DNA from: an uncultured Reyranella sp.
GTDB taxonomy: Bacteria; Pseudomonadota; Alphaproteobacteria; Reyranellales; Reyranellaceae
NCBI RefSeq assembly: GCF_945957355.1
Contig: NZ_CAMFKM010000004.1
Coordinates: 62,001-126,000 of the forward strand
DNA length: 64,000 nucleotides
Direction: 5' to 3'
Of this stretch, positions 1 through 7,807 are shown in pieces. The position numbers and the translations under genes are program-made. A model generated the notes under the pieces. It did not search any database. It saw nothing but the letters and a program-made list of their open reading frames with translations, and had not been told where the DNA came from. How positions within the stretch are numbered: position 1 is the first letter of the stretch; each line of letters starts with the position of its first letter.

Positions 1-462
1 CTTGGCCCAGGCGATCTGCGCCTCGATCTGCTGCGTGGCGATGTCGGGAGCGACGCCGACGCTCTGCAGGTATTGCCGGAACTGGCCGCGACCCAGACCG
101 GCGGCGCGCTCGATCTCGGCATAGCGGTTCTGAATCTCGGCTTCCGTGGGTTTGACGCCGAGCTTCTTCGAGTCCAGCACCTGGAGGCGCTCGTCGATCA
201 TCTGCCGCAGCATCTGGGGCGCCATGCGCTGGCGCAGGTCGGGACTGTCCTGCAGGCCCGACGTCTTGATGGCGAACAACACCCGCTGCGACAGGTCGAA
301 GTCGGTGATGGCGTCGTCGTTGACGCGGGCGACCACGCGCAAGCCCTGGCCGGGCGCGGCGTTGGCAGCCGTTCCCTGGGCCGTCGGCCTTTGGGCGGAC
401 GCCGCAGCGGGCAGCAGCATGATCGTGAAGACGACGAGAGCGCGGGAGACTGGCGCGAACAT
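1..462 (-). CDS. surA: SurA periplasmic chaperone / peptidyl-prolyl isomerase (5' part only)
   Basis: SurA escorts beta-barrel outer-membrane proteins through the periplasm and has parvulin-type prolyl isomerase activity. Only the first 154 codons lie in the window; the frame is still open at the left edge, so the isomerase domain is not visible. The ATG at 460-462 opens a clear signal peptide (core VVFTIMLLP, probable cleavage after AASA near residue 23). The mature protein begins in typical SurA fashion with VARVNDDAITDFDLSQRV, followed by the N-terminal chaperone domain with QMIDERLQVLDSKK and GLGRGQFRQYLQSVGV. Normally lptD precedes surA in the same operon; here surA is first behind its own promoter at 492-520 and a methyltransferase gene diverges from it. 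The assignment rests on the N-terminal domain alone but is fairly secure. Confidence 0.88.
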   Translation of the reverse strand, partial: MFAPVSRALVVFTIMLLPAAASAQRPTAQGTAANAAPGQGLRVVARVNDDAITDFDLSQRVLFAIKTSGLQDSPDLRQRMAPQMLRQMIDERLQVLDSKKLGVKPTEAEIQNRYAEIERAAGLGRGQFRQYLQSVGVAPDIATQQIEAQIAWAK

Positions 463-491
463 TTCACCGACGGCGTTTGAGAGGGACGATC

Positions 492-520
492 ATTATATTT
501 CCGCAGCAGGGTAGCTGCAA
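492..520 (-). promoter_or_regulatory. sigma-70-type promoter of surA
   Basis: Read on the minus strand there is a perfect -10 box TATAAT (492-497), a 17-base spacer and a weak -35 TTGCAG (515-520). It lies about 30 bases upstream of the surA ATG. It supports surA being the first gene of its transcript here. Confidence 0.6.
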
Positions 521-626
521 TGCACGCCACTAAAGACAGAAAGTGGCAACACACAGGCACGCTTGACGCTTGGCGGTGGGTACGTTAGCCGAACGGTCGC
601 ATGTTGGGGGGCAAAATAGTTCAGGC

Positions 627-1670
627 ATGAGAACGGCCCGCGGTTCGATCAGCGTTGCCGGCGCCTGGGAACGGGTTTGCTCGGGCGTTGGCTATCATCT
701 CGACAATATGGGGCGCTGGCTGATTGTGCGGGCGCCGACGATCGGTGCTGCCTACGCGGCAATCCTGGCGCCAGGTACGCCCCGGCTCGAGCCGCGTCCT
801 GGCTGGCGGTTCGCCGAGGAATATTACGACCAGCGACGCTGGCTGGCCTGCCGGCGCGGCGCCCTGTGGGAAGCGGCCCGTGAAAAGGAACTGGCGGTGC
901 CGCTTACCGTGCGCTGGCACGGCGGCACCACGGTGGACGTGACGCTGGGCAACGACAACAGCCTCTGCCTCTATGTCTGTGGCTCCTTCGAACCCAACGA
1001 GTTCGCCTTCGTCGACCGCGTGCTGAAGCCCGGCATGGTATTCATCGATGTCGGTGCCAATGACGGCTACTACACGCTCTTTGCCGCCCGCCGCGTCGGC
1101 CCCTCGGGCCGGGTGATTGCCATCGAGCCGAGCTCGCGTGAGCGCGCGCACCTCCAGCGCAATCTCGGCCGCAACGGTCTCGACAACGTTCAGGTGGTCG
1201 CGGCGGCGCTCGGCGCCGAGGCAGGGTTCGTCGACCTTCATCTCGCCCATGGCGTTCATGCCGGCCACAACACGCTGGGCGACTTCGCCCATGACGACGT
1301 CGTGCGCGCGAGTTCGGAGCGGGTCACGCTGGACACGCTCGATGCGGTCGTGGCGAGGCATGGGCTGTCGCAGGTCGACATGGTCAAGATCGACGTCGAG
1401 GGGGGCGAGGCCGGCGTCGTGGCCGGCGCGCGCACTGTCCTGGCGACGGCGAGGCCGGTGCTCCTGATGGAGCTGAACGAGCGGGCGTTGCACGCGCAGG
1501 GCCAGAGCGCGGACGCCTTGCTGACCGTGCTTCGGGATGAGCTGAACTACCAGATCCTCACGTTTTCCCAGACCGGCGGCTGGCCCGAGTGCATCGTCGA
1601 GGGAGCGCCGTTGTCTCCGAACGTCGTGGCCGTGCCGAAAGAACGTGCTGAAACTCTGCTCAAAGCATAG
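627..1670 (+). CDS. FkbM-family SAM-dependent methyltransferase
   Basis: FkbM-type enzymes O-methylate hydroxyl groups, often on sugars of surface polysaccharides or natural products. The SAM-binding start is visible as VFIDVGANDGYYTLFAA followed by the acidic strand end RVIAIEPS, and the family motif VDMVKIDVEGGE comes later. The protein is about 347 residues with an extra N-terminal region of roughly 130 residues before the Rossmann fold. The frame is open back to a TTG at 570, but the ATG at 627 is the first conventional start; an ATG at 708 is also possible, and none has a strong ribosome-binding site. It is the left-most gene of the sugar island and is co-directional with the AGE isomerase 37 bases downstream. 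The acceptor is unknown; the island context suggests a sugar. Confidence 0.85.
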   Translation: MRTARGSISVAGAWERVCSGVGYHLDNMGRWLIVRAPTIGAAYAAILAPGTPRLEPRPGWRFAEEYYDQRRWLACRRGALWEAAREKELAVPLTVRWHGGTTVDVTLGNDNSLCLYVCGSFEPNEFAFVDRVLKPGMVFIDVGANDGYYTLFAARRVGPSGRVIAIEPSSRERAHLQRNLGRNGLDNVQVVAAALGAEAGFVDLHLAHGVHAGHNTLGDFAHDDVVRASSERVTLDTLDAVVARHGLSQVDMVKIDVEGGEAGVVAGARTVLATARPVLLMELNERALHAQGQSADALLTVLRDELNYQILTFSQTGGWPECIVEGAPLSPNVVAVPKERAETLLKA

Positions 1671-1706
1671 GAACCCGCGCGCAACGCTTGCCGGGATTGA
1701 GGCCTG

Positions 1707-2864
1707 ATGTTCCAGGACGTTCGAACTGCAGCGACGTTCATGGAAGCCTGGATGCGTGAGCAGGCCCTGCCTCTGTGGGCGACGTCAGGGTTCGACGCGG
1801 AAGCCGGACGTTTCGAAGAGGGACTGACATTCGAAAGTGAGCGGCGTCGGGAAGCGCCGATCCGGCTGCTCGTGCAGGCTCGGCAAATCTTCGTCTACGC
1901 CCTTGCGGAACGTCGCAATTGGCATTCGGGCTCGGACGCGCTCGCCGAACGCGCCTTCGCCGCGATGCGCAGAGACTATTTCCGTCCTGATGGCCGTGAT
2001 GGATGGGTATTCTCGATGGCCCGGGACGGAAGCGTCGTCGATTCCACCCGTGACTTGTACGCGCACGCATTCGTACTCCTTGCGGTTGCTTCCTATGTGC
2101 AGCTGACCGGCAAGCGCGAAGGGCTGGCTCTCGCCCACGAAACGCTCGCCTTCCTGGACCGCGACATGACGGCCCCGCTGGGCGGCGGCTACGTCGAGGC
2201 TCTGCCCGCGCGGGAAGGGCCTCGCCGGCAGAATCCGCATATGCACCTGTTCGAGGCCATGCTCGCGCTCTGGGAGTGCTCGGGAGACCGCCTCTTTCTC
2301 GACAGGGCGGAGAAGCTGTTCGACCTCTTCGTCTCGAGATTCTTTCAGGGCGAACAGGGGGTGCTCCTGGAATATTTCGACGCGGCGCTGATGCCTGCCG
2401 CCGCCGTCGGTGCGATTGTCGAGCCGGGACACCACTTCGAATGGTGCTGGCTTCTGCGTCGCTACGAACAGGAGACGGGCGACCGCCGGGTGCCGGCGAT
2501 CATCGACAGGCTGTACGAGCATGCAAATCGCAGTGGCTTCGACAGCGACCGCCTCATCGTCGACGAAGTGCGCCCTGACGGCACGACCGCGAAAGCGTCT
2601 CGCCGTTTATGGCCGATGACCGAAGCCATCAAATGCAACCTGGCCGAAGCGCGACGCGGACGACCGCAATCCCTAGAGAACGCGCTCGCACTGATCGAAG
2701 CGATGCATGACCGCTTCCTGGGCGGTGCGCCGCGAGGTGGGTGGATCGACCGGCTCGGCGAGGATGGATCGCGACTTGGCGACTTCATGCCCGCGACGAG
2801 CCTTTATCATCTCGCCGGAGCGGTCGACGAGGTCTCCCGGTTCGCCGCCGCCAGCAGGATCTAA
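1707..2864 (+). CDS. AGE-family sugar epimerase/isomerase (N-acylglucosamine 2-epimerase fold)
   Basis: This is a 385-residue (alpha/alpha)6-barrel protein of the AGE family, whose members interconvert aldoses and ketoses or epimerise C2 (N-acylglucosamine 2-epimerase, mannose isomerase, and forms annotated as mannose-6-phosphate isomerase). Recognisable family elements are NPHMHLFEAMLAL (active-site His region), EPGHHFEWCWLL, SRRLWPMTEAIK and the C-terminal MPATSLYHL. The length is normal for the family. The ATG follows a GAGG ribosome-binding site (ATTGAGGCCTG). In this setting it could feed mannose- or fructose-type phosphates into GDP-sugar synthesis, but the substrate cannot be read from the sequence. 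It does not look like a GmhA replacement, which would have a SIS fold. Confidence 0.85.
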   Translation: MFQDVRTAATFMEAWMREQALPLWATSGFDAEAGRFEEGLTFESERRREAPIRLLVQARQIFVYALAERRNWHSGSDALAERAFAAMRRDYFRPDGRDGWVFSMARDGSVVDSTRDLYAHAFVLLAVASYVQLTGKREGLALAHETLAFLDRDMTAPLGGGYVEALPAREGPRRQNPHMHLFEAMLALWECSGDRLFLDRAEKLFDLFVSRFFQGEQGVLLEYFDAALMPAAAVGAIVEPGHHFEWCWLLRRYEQETGDRRVPAIIDRLYEHANRSGFDSDRLIVDEVRPDGTTAKASRRLWPMTEAIKCNLAEARRGRPQSLENALALIEAMHDRFLGGAPRGGWIDRLGEDGSRLGDFMPATSLYHLAGAVDEVSRFAAASRI

Positions 2865-2894
2865 AGCCATTCCGCCTCACTTCGAACCATTCAC

Positions 2895-2940
2895 TTCATC
2901 CTGAGGAGCCGCGCTAAGCACGGCGTCTCGAAGGGTGAGG
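2895..2940. repeat. Imperfect palindromic intergenic element
   Basis: In the 135-base gap between the AGE gene and the RmlC-like gene (both end towards it) lies an imperfect inverted repeat. The left arm is around CATCCTGAGGAGCCG and the right arm around CGGCGTCTCGAAGGGTGAGG, separated by a short loop. Sequences of this general form (CCTGAGGAGC ... GTCTCGAAGG) are a familiar dispersed intergenic palindrome in alphaproteobacterial genomes. It may act as a transcript-end stem-loop for the two converging genes. Confidence 0.5.
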
Positions 2941-2999
2941 TCGATGTTGGAACGGTCGACTGATTCAATCCCGCCCGGAAAGACTCGAGCCGGCGCCGG

Positions 3000-3506
3000 C
3001 TACAGTCCCTGGTCCCTCTGCGAGACGATCGGATTCTGGACCGGCCACCAGATGTTCAGTGCCGGATCGTTCCAGATCAGCGTGAACTGGCCCGAACGAT
3101 CGTAGTCGGTGGTCTGCTTGTAGTGGAAGATCGCCTGCTCGCTCATGACGACATGGCCATTGCCGAACTTCGGCGGCACCAGCACCTGAAGCCGGTTGCT
3201 CTCCGACAGGGTGAACGACGTCCACTTCCGGTATTGCGGGGACTGGGGATCGTTGTTGATCACGACCATGTAGAAGCTTCCCTGCAGGCAGGAGATGAGC
3301 TTCCACGTCTTGTCGTCGCCATGGATGCCCCGCAGCACATGCCGGCGCGACATCGAAATATCGTCCTGGATGAAATGCTGGTCGATCCCGGCCTCGCGGT
3401 AGAGGCGCTCGTTGTACGTCTCGACATACTGACCGCGGAAGTCCTCGAAGATCGTCGGCGGCTTGATCAACCGGACCGAGTCGAGGGGCGTCGCAAAGGT
3501 CTCCAT
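3000..3506 (-). CDS. RmlC-like nucleotide-sugar 3,5-epimerase (cupin)
   Basis: A 168-residue protein of the dTDP-4-dehydrorhamnose 3,5-epimerase family. Visible features are the active-site His segment VLRGIHGDDKTWKLIS, the cupin strand CLQGSFYMVVIN, the segment LVPPKFGNGHVVMSE, FHYKQTTDYDRSGQ with the conserved Tyr, and the C-terminal WNDPALNIWWP. It is last in a minus-strand run after the GHMP kinase (17 bases) and the 4,6-dehydratase-like gene. No RmlA, RmlB or RmlD lies nearby, so a dTDP-rhamnose role is unlikely. In GDP-6-deoxy-heptose pathways of Campylobacter, RmlC-like epimerases act on the 4-keto product of a DmhA dehydratase; that role is inferred here. Whether it epimerises C3, C5 or both is unknown. 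Confidence 0.85.
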   Translation of the reverse strand: METFATPLDSVRLIKPPTIFEDFRGQYVETYNERLYREAGIDQHFIQDDISMSRRHVLRGIHGDDKTWKLISCLQGSFYMVVINNDPQSPQYRKWTSFTLSESNRLQVLVPPKFGNGHVVMSEQAIFHYKQTTDYDRSGQFTLIWNDPALNIWWPVQNPIVSQRDQGL

Positions 3507-3523
3507 GTGAATTCCCGTCGATT

Positions 3524-4561
3524 TCAGGATTGTGGCAGCGTTTCGAGCTGGCGGTAGACGATCGTCGATCCGGTGAAGTCGATCCCGGCCGGCACGTGAA
3601 GAAGATGGGAGAGAGCGGCCCGGACCTGCGGCTGTTTCTCAGGCGGCACGATGAACGCCATGAAACCCGCGCCGCCGGCCCCCAGGAGCTTGCCGCCACG
3701 CGCGCCCGCGGACAGGGCGGCCGCGTAGACGTCGTCGATGCTGGTCGTGGTGACACCGTCCGACAACTGGCGCTTGAGCTGCCAGGCTTCGTTCAGCATC
3801 TCCCCGAAGGACTCCAGATCACCCATGCGAAGCTGCTTCGCGGCAGGATCGACCATGGCGTGCATCCGCTGGAGATGTTTGCTCTTCGCGGCGAAATTGG
3901 AGACCAGCAGCTTCGCAATCGTCGAAGAGAGCCTGGTCGTGCCCGTGTAGAAGAGCAGCAGCCAGTCCTCGAGCTTCCGCTGGTTCTGGCCTGAAAGGTC
4001 CAGCGGAACCACGTCGATCGCGCCGTCCTTTCCAAAACTGATGACGTTCAGGCCACCATAGGCGCTGGCAACCTGATCCTGGCATCCGACCGTTTCCTGC
4101 AGGATGTCGCGCTCGAGGTGGATTGCGGCGTTGGCGAGATCGCGCTTGTTGATCGTCTGGCCGCGCATCGCATGGAGAACGTTGATCAGGCCCACGGAGA
4201 AGGAGGAACTCGAGCCGATGCCCGAGCGGGCCGGAAGATCGCCCTGATGATGGATTTCGACGCCCCGATCGTTGTCGAACTCCATGTACTGCAATCCCGC
4301 GCGAACTGCCGGATGCAGGATCTCCGAGATCGAGTTGACGGTCTCGATATGGGACCAGACCACCCTGTGACGCGTCGCGAAGAAGGGAGGCAGATGACGC
4401 CCGACGATGTAGCAGTACCTGTTGATGGCCATCGACAGCACGCTGCCGCCATGTTCCCGGTACCATTCGGGATAGTCCGTACCGCCGCCGAAGAACGACA
4501 CGCGGTAGGGCGTTCTCGACATTGCCATCGACATGTTGTCGCTTGCCGGAGGGCGCTTCAT
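3524..4561 (-). CDS. GHMP kinase, HddA-like (D-glycero-D-manno-heptose 7-phosphate kinase type)
   Basis: GHMP-superfamily sugar kinase of about 345 residues. The N-terminus SRTPYRVSFFGGGTDYPEW, the ATP loop PARSGIGSSSSFSVGL and the C-terminal glycine motif KLLGAGGAGFMAF are all intact. Best-known relatives are HddA enzymes, which phosphorylate D-glycero-D-manno-heptose 7-phosphate at C1 in GDP-heptose synthesis; related kinases act on fucose-type sugars. The start at 4561 lies 30 bases after the upstream stop; internal ATGs at 4534-4522 would put the family N-terminus closer to residue 1 and are real alternatives. It is flanked by a GDP-sugar dehydratase-like gene and an RmlC-like epimerase, with an HddC-GmhB-like fusion 10 kb away, which favours the heptose assignment without proving it. 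Confidence 0.8.
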   Translation of the reverse strand: MKRPPASDNMSMAMSRTPYRVSFFGGGTDYPEWYREHGGSVLSMAINRYCYIVGRHLPPFFATRHRVVWSHIETVNSISEILHPAVRAGLQYMEFDNDRGVEIHHQGDLPARSGIGSSSSFSVGLINVLHAMRGQTINKRDLANAAIHLERDILQETVGCQDQVASAYGGLNVISFGKDGAIDVVPLDLSGQNQRKLEDWLLLFYTGTTRLSSTIAKLLVSNFAAKSKHLQRMHAMVDPAAKQLRMGDLESFGEMLNEAWQLKRQLSDGVTTTSIDDVYAAALSAGARGGKLLGAGGAGFMAFIVPPEKQPQVRAALSHLLHVPAGIDFTGSTIVYRQLETLPQS

Positions 4562-4590
4562 TTCTTGGATGCTCTGTTGGGTTCTTCTGG

Positions 4591-5610
4591 CTATCGCGTC
4601 AGGAAGCGGTTGCCCTCGACGCCGATCCGCTGGCGCCAATAGTCGAGCAGGTCACGCATCGTCTGTTCGAAGGGGATTTCGGGCCGCCAGCCCGTGTGCT
4701 TCTCGAATTTCGAGGTATCCGGAACCTGGAGATCGGCGTCGATGGGACGAAGCCGGTCCGGATCGACCTCGACCTTGATGTCCGCGCGCTTCGGCGACAG
4801 CGCGATGAGGTGCTCGAGGATGTTTCCGACGGTGCAGGAATGGGTGCCGCCAATATTGTAGTAGGCGCCCGGGACCGGATCCTTCGTCACGAGGAGGTAG
4901 TAGGCGCGCACCGCGTCGCGCACGTCGGCCACTGTGCGCAGCGATTCCAGGTTGCCGACCTTGACCACCGGGGGAACCAGGCCGTGCTCGATCATCGCGA
5001 TCTGCTTGGCGAAGGTCGACTCCGCGAACACGTCGCCGCGGCGCGGGCCGGTATGCGTGAACATGCGGGTGGTCATGACCTTCATGCCGTACGCCTCGGC
5101 ATAGAAGCGACCGACAAGATCGGTCCCGACCTTGGAGATCGCATAGGGCGAGGCGGGGTGGAAGCTGCATTCCTCGGAGATCGGCAGCTTCTCCTTCGGC
5201 ACCCGGCCGAAGACCTCGGACGATGCGCAGACATGGATGACCGCATCCGGCGCGGTCGTGCGCAGGGCATCGAGGATTCTCACCGTCCCGAGGATGTTGG
5301 TGTCCATCGTGTCGAGGGGGGAGTCGAAGCTGGTGCGGGGGAAACTCTGGGCGGCCAGGTGGAAGACGTAGTCCGGCTTCGCCGATTCGACGCAGCGCTG
5401 GATCGACAGGGTGTCGCGCAGGTCGCCGTAGACGAGCCGTACCCGGGAGCCCGAATTTATCGAGCCCACGACGGCGCTGAGATTGTCGAGGGGGCTTCGC
5501 CAGCGCAGAAGCCCGACGATTTCCCAGTCGGTGTGCTTGAGGATGTATTCGGCAAGGTGCGAGCCAACCATTCCCGTGATGCCCGTGATCAGGGCGCGCT
5601 TGGCCGACAT
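4591..5610 (-). CDS. GDP-mannose 4,6-dehydratase-like SDR (possible GDP-heptose 4,6-dehydratase)
   Basis: Extended short-chain dehydrogenase of 339 residues. It carries the nucleotide-binding motif ITGITGMVGSHLAEY, the dehydratase Ser-Glu pair in CASSEVFGRV, the catalytic SPYAISK and the GMD-family segment HTGPRRGDVFAES. Such enzymes convert a GDP-hexose or GDP-heptose to the 4-keto-6-deoxy sugar. Because the next gene is an HddA-like kinase and an HddC-GmhB-like fusion is nearby, a DmhA-like role on GDP-D-glycero-D-manno-heptose is a reasonable inference; plain GDP-mannose is the alternative. The ATG at 5610 was chosen for the AAAGG ribosome-binding site shortly upstream. Two upstream in-frame ATGs (5634 and 5655) would only add a charged extension. 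Confidence 0.85.
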   Translation of the reverse strand: MSAKRALITGITGMVGSHLAEYILKHTDWEIVGLLRWRSPLDNLSAVVGSINSGSRVRLVYGDLRDTLSIQRCVESAKPDYVFHLAAQSFPRTSFDSPLDTMDTNILGTVRILDALRTTAPDAVIHVCASSEVFGRVPKEKLPISEECSFHPASPYAISKVGTDLVGRFYAEAYGMKVMTTRMFTHTGPRRGDVFAESTFAKQIAMIEHGLVPPVVKVGNLESLRTVADVRDAVRAYYLLVTKDPVPGAYYNIGGTHSCTVGNILEHLIALSPKRADIKVEVDPDRLRPIDADLQVPDTSKFEKHTGWRPEIPFEQTMRDLLDYWRQRIGVEGNRFLTR

Positions 5611-5751
5611 CTTGAGGTGCCTTTCGCTTGGCATTCGATCTGTCCGGGCGCCCAAGCGCCCGGTCGGGGCCTCAATAGCCCGTCTCGCCGGTGAATGCGA
5701 CCCCGGGATTGGCTCGCCCGGAGGCCGGGCCGGAGCTTGCCGTAGCCGCCG

Positions 5752-6684
5752 TCAGACCGGTTCCCAGGCCACCACGGAGAAGCACTCGTGGAACCGGCTG
5801 CCGAACTTCAGCCGTTGAACCTTCAGCAACCTGATGGTGCCGGCCTTTTCGAGCGCGCGCAGGTGCGGCAGGAGACCACTGAGGTACTTGCGCAGCCGAT
5901 GGTACCGGATGGCCAGGGCATCGTGCGGCAGGTCGGCATCGTAGAGTTCCAGCATGGGCTCGACATGCACGACCCGCTGCGGCCGCTTCGCCAGGATGAA
6001 ATCCAGGAAGGGGAGGAACCTGTCGCCGACCTGTTCGAGGGCGCACATGGTCAGCACGCTGCTGTTCGGGGCGAATTCGAAGCTGCTGTCGGGGGCGAAG
6101 AAATCGAACCGCTGCCCGGCGATCTTCATCCCGTGCTTCTCGCCCAGGAGATTGGCGATGGTTACCGCGGCGGGCGCCCAGTCGAGGGCGGTGATCGAGG
6201 TCTGTGGATAGAGCTTCGCATAGGCGGCCACGTTGAAGGCACTGCCGCTGCCGAACTCGTAGAGATGCGACGCATCCGCAAGGTAGGTTCGGAACAGCCA
6301 GTCCCGGAAGATCTCCAGGAAGGCGAGTTCGAACCGGTCCGTGACCCCCTCGATATAGGCTCCCTGCCAGCGCAGCAGGGCGGTGCCGCCCACGAACCGC
6401 GGGTTGAGAGCTTCCAACGCGTGTCCGGACCTGACGAAGTCGTCGAGATGGTCCTGCCACGCGTCGCGCCAGATCCCAGCGCGATGTTCGCCGACGACCG
6501 TGAAGCCGCGATCGATGTCCTCGGCCACCTTCGCCCGCGCGGCCGCCTGTGCATCCTCGTCGAGAGGCGAATACAGGAGGGGCGTCTTCTCCAGCAGTGC
6601 CTTGGTCCGCTCGTCCAGGCTTCCCGCCGGAAGTCCGACCGCGATTTCAAACTCTCTTTGGCCCAGGCGCTGATGCGGCGACAT
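5752..6684 (-). CDS. Class I SAM-dependent methyltransferase, sugar island
   Basis: Roughly 310-residue protein with a Rossmann-type SAM site, LYEFGSGSAFNVAAYAKLYP, and the second-strand acidic end TALDWAP. The N-terminal third (about 130 residues) does not resemble a catalytic domain I recognise. The C-terminal region contains RVVHVEPMLELYDADL and a basic helix RYHRLRKYLSGLLPHL. The start was set at 6684 because an AGGA lies eight bases upstream; the ATG at 6690 is too close to that site. It is the first gene of the minus-strand run towards the dehydratase, kinase and epimerase and diverges from the SDR at 6822. C-, O- or N-methylation of an island sugar is plausible; the substrate is unknown. 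Confidence 0.7.
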   Translation of the reverse strand: MSPHQRLGQREFEIAVGLPAGSLDERTKALLEKTPLLYSPLDEDAQAAARAKVAEDIDRGFTVVGEHRAGIWRDAWQDHLDDFVRSGHALEALNPRFVGGTALLRWQGAYIEGVTDRFELAFLEIFRDWLFRTYLADASHLYEFGSGSAFNVAAYAKLYPQTSITALDWAPAAVTIANLLGEKHGMKIAGQRFDFFAPDSSFEFAPNSSVLTMCALEQVGDRFLPFLDFILAKRPQRVVHVEPMLELYDADLPHDALAIRYHRLRKYLSGLLPHLRALEKAGTIRLLKVQRLKFGSRFHECFSVVAWEPV

Positions 6685-6821
6685 TCCCATTTTCCTGTCA
6701 GATCGTCCGTTCGGGCGCTTCCTTACCACGTCCGGCGACCCAATCGACCGAACTGTGCGACAATCTGCCGGTCGGTGGTCGAGGCCGGCGCGGCATGCAG
6801 ACGGCGGAGGGCCAAGGGAAG

Positions 6822-7778
6822 ATGACAATCGCGGTGGCGGGGGCGACGGGGCTGATCGGAAGACACGTGGTGGATGCGCTTGCCGGCCGGACGGGGGCAG
6901 GAGAGTCCGTCGTCGCGACCTACAGATCGCGCGCGCCCTTTTCCGCGGAAGGCGTTCGGTGGGTGCAATGCGATTTCAACCACCGGGACCAGGCATCGCG
7001 GGCGTTCGCCGATTGCGAGACGGTCATCCTGTGCGCCGGGCGGGTCTCCACCAGTGCCGTGCTGCGGGAAGAACCGGTGGAGTCGGTGCTCGACAACCTG
7101 CGCATTGTCACGAATGCCATGGAAGCCGCGGCACGAGGCGATGCGCGGCATGTCGTGCTGGTCAGTTCCTGCACGGGCTATCCGCCCGCCACGGAACTTC
7201 TGGAGGAGGATCGATACGAGACCGGCAACCCGCCGGGGCACTGGTTCGGCGTGGGATGGATGCACCGCTACCTGGAGAAGCAACTCGAATGGTATGTGCG
7301 GACGTTGGGTTGGTTGCAGTCCGCCATCGTCCTGAGACCGACCCTGGTTTACGGGCCGTACGACGATTTCGACCCGCGGACGGGTCATTTCCTGCCGTCG
7401 CTCGTCCGGCGGGTCGTCGAGCGCGAGCGGCCGATCCGGCTGGCCGGAGACGGCACCCAGACGCGAAACCTGATCCACGCCCGCGACCTGGCCGCAGCCG
7501 TGAAAGCGGTCTGCCGGCCTGACGAACGGAGCTTCCGGGCCTTCAACGTGGCGACACCGGACGAAGTCTCGGTTCGATCCATCCTGGAGACCCTGCTCGA
7601 CGCCGACGGTTTCGAAGATGCGGTGGTCGAGCTGGAAGGCCAGAATCTAGGCCCTGCGATGCTGCGTGTCTCGGGGCGCCACTTCATGGAGGCGACCGGC
7701 TGGCGGCCGGCCACGTCGATCCGGGATGGCCTCGGAGAGTTGCTCGCCTGGTACCGTGCCAACCGCCTTGTTGAATAG
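6822..7778 (+). CDS. NAD-dependent epimerase/dehydratase-family SDR with non-canonical active site
   Basis: Extended SDR of about 318 residues with an intact dinucleotide fold (IAVAGATGLIGRHVVDAL), the LVSSCTGYP serine strand, VLRPTLVYGPYDDFD and the C-terminal TRNLIHARDLAAAV typical of nucleotide-sugar epimerases and GDP-fucose-synthase-like reductases. The usual Tyr-x-x-x-Lys is not there: in FGVGWMHRYLEKQ the Tyr position is Val144 and the Lys position is His148. The neighbouring SDR at 9884-10861 shares this GWMxRY block. The start is the ATG at 6822 with AAGGGA just upstream; an ATG at 6795 is in frame too. It leads a plus-strand run with the ThDP enzyme pair. It may act on a nucleotide sugar by an altered mechanism or have a binding role. 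Confidence 0.75.
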   Translation: MTIAVAGATGLIGRHVVDALAGRTGAGESVVATYRSRAPFSAEGVRWVQCDFNHRDQASRAFADCETVILCAGRVSTSAVLREEPVESVLDNLRIVTNAMEAAARGDARHVVLVSSCTGYPPATELLEEDRYETGNPPGHWFGVGWMHRYLEKQLEWYVRTLGWLQSAIVLRPTLVYGPYDDFDPRTGHFLPSLVRRVVERERPIRLAGDGTQTRNLIHARDLAAAVKAVCRPDERSFRAFNVATPDEVSVRSILETLLDADGFEDAVVELEGQNLGPAMLRVSGRHFMEATGWRPATSIRDGLGELLAWYRANRLVE

Positions 7779-7807
7779 TTGCAGGCGTATCGCTAGGAGA
7801 GGCGGCA

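Noticed and set aside
570..626. TTG start for the first FkbM gene
   Set aside because: It would add a 19-residue extension with no ribosome-binding site; the ATG at 627 is preferred, though not proven.
1707..2864. AGE protein as a stand-in for GmhA in the heptose pathway
   Set aside because: GmhA is a SIS-fold isomerase; the AGE barrel and its His motifs are unrelated, and no sedoheptulose phosphate activity can be inferred.
3000..3506. dTDP-rhamnose epimerase RmlC
   Set aside because: No rmlA, rmlB or rmlD is nearby; the adjacent genes point to a GDP-sugar pathway.
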